NCBI RefSeq assembly: GCF_036785885.1
Contig: NC_092320.1
Coordinates: forward strand, 27,529,557-27,593,556
Origin: Coffea arabica
Lineage: Eukaryota > Streptophyta > Magnoliopsida > Gentianales > Rubiaceae
Direction of reading: 5' to 3'
Length of the DNA: 64,000 nt
The notes under the pieces: generated by a model
Database searches by the model: none
What the model was told of the DNA's origin: nothing
What the model saw: only the letters and a program-made list of their open reading frames with translations
Shown: in pieces, positions 57,823 through 64,000 of the stretch
Position numbering within the stretch: position 1 is the stretch's first letter
Layout of the letters: each line of letters starts with the position of its first letter
Made by a program: the position numbers and the translations under genes

Positions 57823-60576
57823 TGTGAGGACCCGAAAATTCCTTTAGAATTTCCTTCCATTTTTGAAACATTAATTTATATTTCCTTCTATATTTCTTTA
57901 CTTGACTATTTACCTATTTACTAGCTCTAAATTTCATGGTGGTTTCATTAGTTGAGTCAAAAGTTTTACTTTTACTTTTAAAGTTAGAGTAAGCTAGGGT
58001 TTTAGCGCATTCGTGTAGTGTGATCGATTGGTGAGGTGTGCACTAAATTTGGTGAATAAGAGCGGGTATTAAGTAGAAGGAAGTGTGTGATTGAAAGTGT
58101 TAAGAGTGTATTAAAGGAAAACAAGATAGATTAGCTATAAAAAATACAAGAGAGACAAAGGGATAGACATTTCTCCTTTTATTGCCAATTGTCAACAAGC
58201 CGACAAAGTTTGACTCAGACTTGACCAAAACTAAGCTTTCCTCTTATCTTCATTAAGCTTTCATTTTAACCAAAAATCCTCCATTTTCAACTTAGGATGG
58301 CCAAAATTTTTTACTAGAAAAGAGGGAAAAAGAAGGCAAAATAAAGAAAAATGGAGGGAAAGCCAAATGTTGGGAATCAAGGCATTCTTTGACCAATGTA
58401 ACCTCTAGTCCTTATCTTGCAAATTTCAGCCATCATCCTTCATTTTTCTTCCCCTCTTAGCTGACCCTTAGAGACAAGAAAAGAAAGAAAAACTTCTCCA
58501 ATTTTCCCTTGATTCCAAGCTAGAACTAGTAGGAAATCAACCTCCAATCCAAAATCAATTCATAGGAAGTTACCACAAGGAAGAAAGGTGGGCTGGAGTG
58601 GAGTTATTTTGGGAGAAAGCAAGCTGTATTTTGCTACTCATCTTGAGGATTGAAGGTATTCTTGGTTGAGAGTTACTTTATCTCCTTAATCTTGCATTTT
58701 GTGGGAATTTTGGCTTGTTTATAAAAGGTTTTGTGGCTGATCTTGGAGTTTTAGGTTGTGGGCTGTTATATTTAGTTTTTATTGGTTATTTCCAGCTTTT
58801 GTTGAGTATTTCTAGCTTTGCTGTGGAATTGTAGACCTGCCATTAAGATTTTCCAGCTTATACATGCAATTTTGGCATTACTTGAGGAATTTCTAGCCTT
58901 ATTTGTGAATTTCCAGCTTTGGTAGTGAATTTTCCAACCCAGGGTTTAATTTTTCAACTTGAGTATGTGATGGTTATATGCTATGTATATGCTTGATTTA
59001 GTGGTTTGGTGGCCTGGTATGTATATGCTTGATTTGAGACTATTTTGTGGTGAGAATGAAGCCTTGAAAATGGCTGGAAATTAGGAAAAATAAGGGGAAT
59101 TGCTGCTGAAAATTTTTCCCGCAGGAGACCTTGAGCAGTCTTGGGAAATTTGTTATATCTTGGTGTAGAAAATTCCAAATTGAGTTTCGTTTATTGCATT
59201 TGAAACTAGACTCATAGCTCTTTTAACTGTGAGTGAAATTTTCTCAATTCCTATGAATATCTATGATTTTCCAAATGTGACTGAATTTCCATTCCTGTTC
59301 TGTCTTTCTACTGGATAAAGCAGCCGCTTGAGATTTGATTTTGACTGACTTGTGGATAGAATCTTGCAAAGGTGTCTTCTGAGAAATTGTAACCCTTTGA
59401 ATCTATTTTTCAACGACTTGAGAAACTTGAGATATGATGTTTCAAATAGTGTCGCACAAAACTGGGAAAAATTTTGTTTTCTTAAAACTGTCCTTACTTT
59501 CACTTCCAACTTTAAGTTGGAGTTGTTGAACCATTTTGAGCTTAATTTTTCTTTTGGAATAAGGTGACTTGACATAGTGGATCTCATGGCACTTTATAAA
59601 TGTGATTTTAGGATGTGGAAGGAGGTTGGAAGTGCACATGAGGCGAACACTTGAACTTGTACCGTGGTAAGTGTTCCTTGCATGTATATGCTTTAAATAA
59701 CTATGTGAATGTTGCCGGAATGTTAAATGTTGTCCAATGATTGCTAAATAGATTTTCGATGGGCGAGTGTATACTTTATCGCACTCGACCCAAGCCAAAG
59801 TGAATTTTCAACGATTGAATGCTACTTGTGCATAAATGTAAGTCTTTTGGTTAAATTGGACCCTTGCCCTTCGTTGCCAGTCGACTCGAGCCAGAAACGA
59901 ACTCAGTCGAGCAGCTGGTGACCCTGGGACAATGTTTGGTATACTCGAGTATTACCACGAAGTCTGGTGGAGAACTGGCCAGTGGATTCAATGCAATGAT
60001 ATCAATGAATGAATGACGAGAACACTAAAAGAGTTTTCACTTGCAAACATTTTCTAATATTGGAGGGATAAGGAAAATGGTTGGCGAATGACTTGAATGA
60101 ATGGCTCCAAGTGAGCACGTATCCTTCCAATGATTGAATATTTATTTCTTGAATGACTGGATATTATTGTGCAAAGTGTTCAAACTATTAAATGCCATAT
60201 TTCCATGGTTTCTTTACTTGATTACTTGTTTAGGAACCTCACTGGGCTTTTAGTTCATTCCTTTAGTTTTTGTTTTCCTTACAGGAATGGAGGTCTGAAG
60301 CAATTAAGTGTGAACTAGAGTGTATAACCCTCTTGTACTTATACTTTTGATTGATAGGATATATTTTGACATTTGATGTTGTATCATACGTTTGGCTTTT
60401 GGGATGTAAATAAGTTTACATTTTGGTTGAATTGTAGAACTTAAATATTGTTTTGGAGGCTTGAATGATCAATCTTGAGAGTTGATTAAGTGAGTGAATG
60501 AGAGTCCTGACAAAAGTTGGGCAGGCGGTCCGCCAAGTCCTTGGGTACGCCCTAGGGGGAAGGTAAGGTCGTCACA
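57823..60576. mobile_element. Solo LTR, 2754 bp, same superfamily as 52585-54778
   Basis: Ends TGTGAGGACCCG and GGTCGTCACA. Flanks AACTT (57818-57822) and AACTC (60577-60581) form a 5-bp duplication with one mismatch. The tail gcaggcggtccgccaagtcc, then gggtacgccctagggggaag, matches that of the other solo LTR. Coding sequence and primer site are absent. It sits inside an older LTR-like sequence. Confidence 0.78.
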
Positions 60577-60616
60577 AACTCGAATCTCCTTATACATATG
60601 TATGACCTATGCTACA

Positions 60617-62779
60617 CCCAAAAAATTTGAGTATTAAAACTTAAATTCACACTAGTTTGTAATTCTTTTCCTTTTGGAATGTTATATTTCACTATTTAAT
60701 TTTCAGATTTTATATTTGGTTTGATAAATCCAAATCATATCATATTTACTTTGTAAGTGTAGTACTATGGTTACTTAAAAGAAAAGAAACAAAATATTTG
60801 GATACTTTTTATAATTCACGCAGCTGTCTTATAATATTTTTTTGAAACAATTAATGTTGCAAAGTTATTGGTACATTTTTTAAATGTATTTAGGACTAAA
60901 CAACAAGCATGTACAATAGGTAAAATAATATAGTATGTATGTGCAACAGTATAAGAAGCTAAAAGATATATGAATATCATTATCCTAGGATAATTGCTAA
61001 AATTTATAGTATGACAAGTTTTTTCTCTGATGAAGAAGTTTTTTTGTAGTGCTATTTCCATTCCTTTTTTCCCAAAGATAAAATTGCACAAATATAGTAC
61101 AGAACTTGTTTTATAATTCAATTTAGTGGCAAAAGTTGAAACCCTAGGAATTCTCTTCTTCCTTTCTGCTTCTTAAATTCCCTCCACTATTAAAAAATTA
61201 AAAAATTAATTATTTCTTAAATCTCACCGTTACCCTAATTAAAATAATTTTTAAAATTAATGGATGTCTTGTGAAAAAATAAGTTTTTATCTTTTTCTAT
61301 CATTAGTCACTAAGATTGTATAAAGAAGATCGAAATAGAAAAATCAACAAAGTAGATTAGTTTTGAACCTCAAAAAAAAGAGGGCAATCAGTTCTAGTTT
61401 TCTATATGTCAGCTAAATATCAATTTAGATAGATAAGAATGTAGGTTATGTATCAGTTGGATTTTTTGAAATCTATTGTTCAACGAGAACAAAAAAAATC
61501 AAATAATCAATAGAAAAAGTTAGATCAATGATACCTGAATATGGGGGTTGAGGTATGGATATTCCACTCTCTTTAAAATGATTCAAGCATCTATGGAAAA
61601 ATTAACTCCGATGCGGCAAATTCTCTAGTTTGTTGCCTCAAGATACAATAACCCTACTATACTGATTATCACTCTCTATAGTCTGCACAACTAAGAGTGT
61701 ATAACCCTACAAATACCTTTTTTTACTTGCTTAATTATGAGATAGATTGTAGCTCTCATAACTTATGCTGTAGTAGTAATTTTTCTATCTAAATTACACA
61801 TATTTATAGGTGATGAAAAGATAGTCAAATATAATTTACACTACTAATAATACACTAAATAAATGCCAAAATTTATTGGCTGCTCAAATCATATTCATAT
61901 TATAATTGTAGGTTACAAACTTATTACGATTGAAAACTCTTAATTTCATATAATAAAGTTTTAGTCAAAGAAAATCATTCAAATACCAATAAATTTCATA
62001 ATCCGTTACCAATTTCTTCTCCTTGTAACCTATATAACTTACACATTTAATTGAGTATTTGACTATTTCATTAAAATACTACAATAATTTTTCACTTATT
62101 TTAATAAAATAAGATAGCATATTATAATATTTTATATGGCATGAAAGGACTACCATACATAATATAGGTAACAATGCCTTGAACCTATATTTAATGTTAT
62201 AGTAATTTCAGATACCAGATCTAGTAGTGAACTACGGTCTTGGGCTATAGGTGTTTTGGGATATTAAATATTACCATTTGTATATGATAGTTAGGTGTTC
62301 TCTTATGCTCTCGAAATTAGCATTTTATGGCCTTTGCCAAATTTCAATTTTTTTACGAGTTTAAAAGAGAACAAGTCTCAATTCTCTTTAGGGCAAGCCC
62401 ACTCATAAAACTGATATTGATAAAATCAATTAAGAGTGCTATTATATCTCAAACACCCTGGGGAGGGTTGGGTCGGGTCCTAAGATGGAACAGATTATAA
62501 GTAGAAAGTCTTGAAGTGGGTGGTAAGCAAGGAGAGATTATAAGTAACAGATTCTAGTTCAAGATCTCCCACTTACAAGAAAAAAAAATCATAAGAGTTA
62601 TAGATTTCATTAAGAGCAATAAAGCTCAAATGTATTTACATTACAAGATCTATGCACATATACTATAAGGATGGACTATAAATATAAAAAGTTGTGCATA
62701 CCTTTATTTTTCAAATCTCCATGTAATTCTTTTTCCTTTTGAACCTAACTCATGGATTTCTAATCATTGAATTGTGTAT
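60617..62779. other. AT-rich intergenic, no gene seen
   Basis: No supported ORF. The stretch 61268-61480 resembles 3970-4190. From about 62460 (ggggagggttgggtcgggtcc) the sequence may belong to the 3' side of the Copia fragment that follows, but no LTR border was found. Confidence 0.4.
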
Positions 62780-64000
62780 CTTTACAGGTGATTTATGTAT
62801 TTATAGACTTTAGTCCCATCCCTTTTAAGGTAACTAGAGGTCTTGTCAAGGGATTAGTAACATTATCCATTGACTTTATATAATTGACATTGATGGTCTA
62901 ATTTCCATCATATGCTTCAACAATAGTATATTTTCTCCTTAATGCTCTTCATTTCCCATTATAGTATTGATTGTTTACTGTGCCAATAGCTACAACGCTG
63001 TAGCAAAAGTTAAAATAATTAACTCAACTTCTATTGTGAATTTTGATAATTTGTTGCTTCTTTCATTTCCAACATATAGCACCACTAGCTAACATAAAAA
63101 TATATCTAGTAGTTAATAAGGAATCTCTAGGCAATCTATTCCAATTTGTATCACAAATTTCTTCATTAACAGTAGGGGTAATTTGCATAGAATAAATTAT
63201 ATGACTTTTTTAGCTAATATTTTATATGATGGTCAATTGCATGCGAATAAATAATATTTGGTTTACTAGTAAATCTTTTAAGTATTCCTATAGCATATGT
63301 TATATCAAATCATGTGTAGTTAGTTGCATAACGTAAACTTCCAATTATACTAGCATAATCTTTTGGTTACATACGTCATTGTCATTTTTAGAAGAAAATA
63401 AATGAGCATTAAGATCAAAGGGCCCATTTACATATTTAATATCACCATAGTTATATTTCTGTAACAAATTTTCAACATAATGTGTTTGATCCAAAAGAAT
63501 ACCATTATTCAATTTGAAAAATTTTATTCCAAGCATAATATTAGCTTTACGCAAGTCTTTCATGATAAAAGGGTTTTTTAGAAATATTTTTATTTTCTCA
63601 ACAATACTTACGTTGGAGCCAAATATTAACAAATCATCTAAGAAAATAATTTCATGTAGATCATCAATGTTTTTAGCATATAAACATTTATCACATTCAC
63701 TACATTTAAAACCATTTAATTACATTTAGATCATACCACTACTTATGAGCTTGTCTTAGGTTATACAAGAATTTATTGAATTTTACGCACTTTGTTTTCT
63801 TGATCAGAGATAACAAATCTTTCTAGTTCGCTCATATATACATATATACATACATACACGCACACACATATATCTTCATCTAAATCACTATTTAAAAAAG
63901 ATGTTTTTATATCCATTTGGTCAATAACTAAATTATATAGCAATTAAAAATCATATTGATACTATTCTTGAAACAAGAGAAAAAGTATGAAAGAAATCAT
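62780..64000 (-). pseudogene. Copia-type pol fragment (RT to RNase H), decayed, runs off the window
   Basis: Read on the minus strand from the right edge: QMDIKTSFLNSDLDEDIYVC, CSECDKCLYAKN, the catalytic box context IIFLDDLLIFGSN with both Asp, then FIMKDLRKANIMLGIKFFK, ILLDQTHYVENLLQKYNYG and YASIIGSLRYA (about 63350). Past 63345 it dissolves into stops. The clearest open piece is 63632-63345. The order matches Ty1/Copia RT and the start of RNase H. The element's 5' part lies beyond the window. Confidence 0.8.
63837..63872. repeat. Microsatellite, TATACA/CACA type
   Basis: A mixed short repeat (tatatacatatatacatacat, then acacgcacacacat) lying within the Copia fragment. It lengthens or disrupts the reading frame there. 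Confidence 0.6.

Overview
The window is plant nuclear DNA, most likely from a eudicot. It is AT-rich, has GT-AG introns and is filled with nested plant transposable elements. One intact, recognisable host gene is present: a four-exon alpha subunit of the nascent polypeptide-associated complex (NACA-like, 7461-12090, + strand). The last exon of an unidentified host gene enters at the left edge (127-339). Two unprocessed NACA-like pseudogenes (918-1412 and 52032-52562) share intron and downstream sequence with each other, so they come from a segmental duplication and are not retrocopies.

Layout. Positions 1-7460: end of a host gene, NACA pseudogene 1, a large inverted-repeat element (1941-3936) with two further MITEs nested in it, a foldback Mutator-type MITE (5020-6126), a poly-A retroposon with a 19-bp target duplication (6490-6739) and small MITEs. 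7461-12300: the NACA gene. 12315-12884: a 291-bp tandem duplication that includes the left tip of the next element. 12848-18414: a complete Mutator-like element (127-bp TIRs, 9-bp target duplication) with a broken MuDR-type transposase on + and an apparently intact GRF zinc-finger/membrane-anchor gene on -. 19311-35345: a 16-kb Ty3/Gypsy element of the Tat type (5-bp target duplication ATGAC, dual RNase H, antisense plant-mobile-domain ORF), itself hit by a Copia-type solo LTR (28769-29828). 36891-42083: a decayed PIF/Harbinger element with its two usual genes, both on -. 43520-46000: a hAT MITE, an array of palindromic modules and a second foldback MITE. 46500-51175: a non-coding LTR element on - (145-bp LTRs, initiator-Met-type primer site, decayed tandem array) carrying a nested hAT element (47791-50771). 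52032-60616: NACA pseudogene 2 split by a 2.2-kb solo LTR, then a related 2.75-kb solo LTR inside an older LTR-like sequence. 62780-64000: a decayed Copia pol fragment on -.

There is no operon-like gene cooperation. The content is one housekeeping gene in a nest of transposons, most of which can be bounded exactly by their target-site duplications. The most notable items are the intact GRF-type gene inside the dead Mutator element, the exact 123-bp lattice of TCGGACGTCCGA palindromes in the Copia solo LTR, the antisense plant-mobile-domain ORF of the Tat element, and the duplicated NACA pseudogene blocks. All calls come from reading the sequence and its translations. No database search was run.
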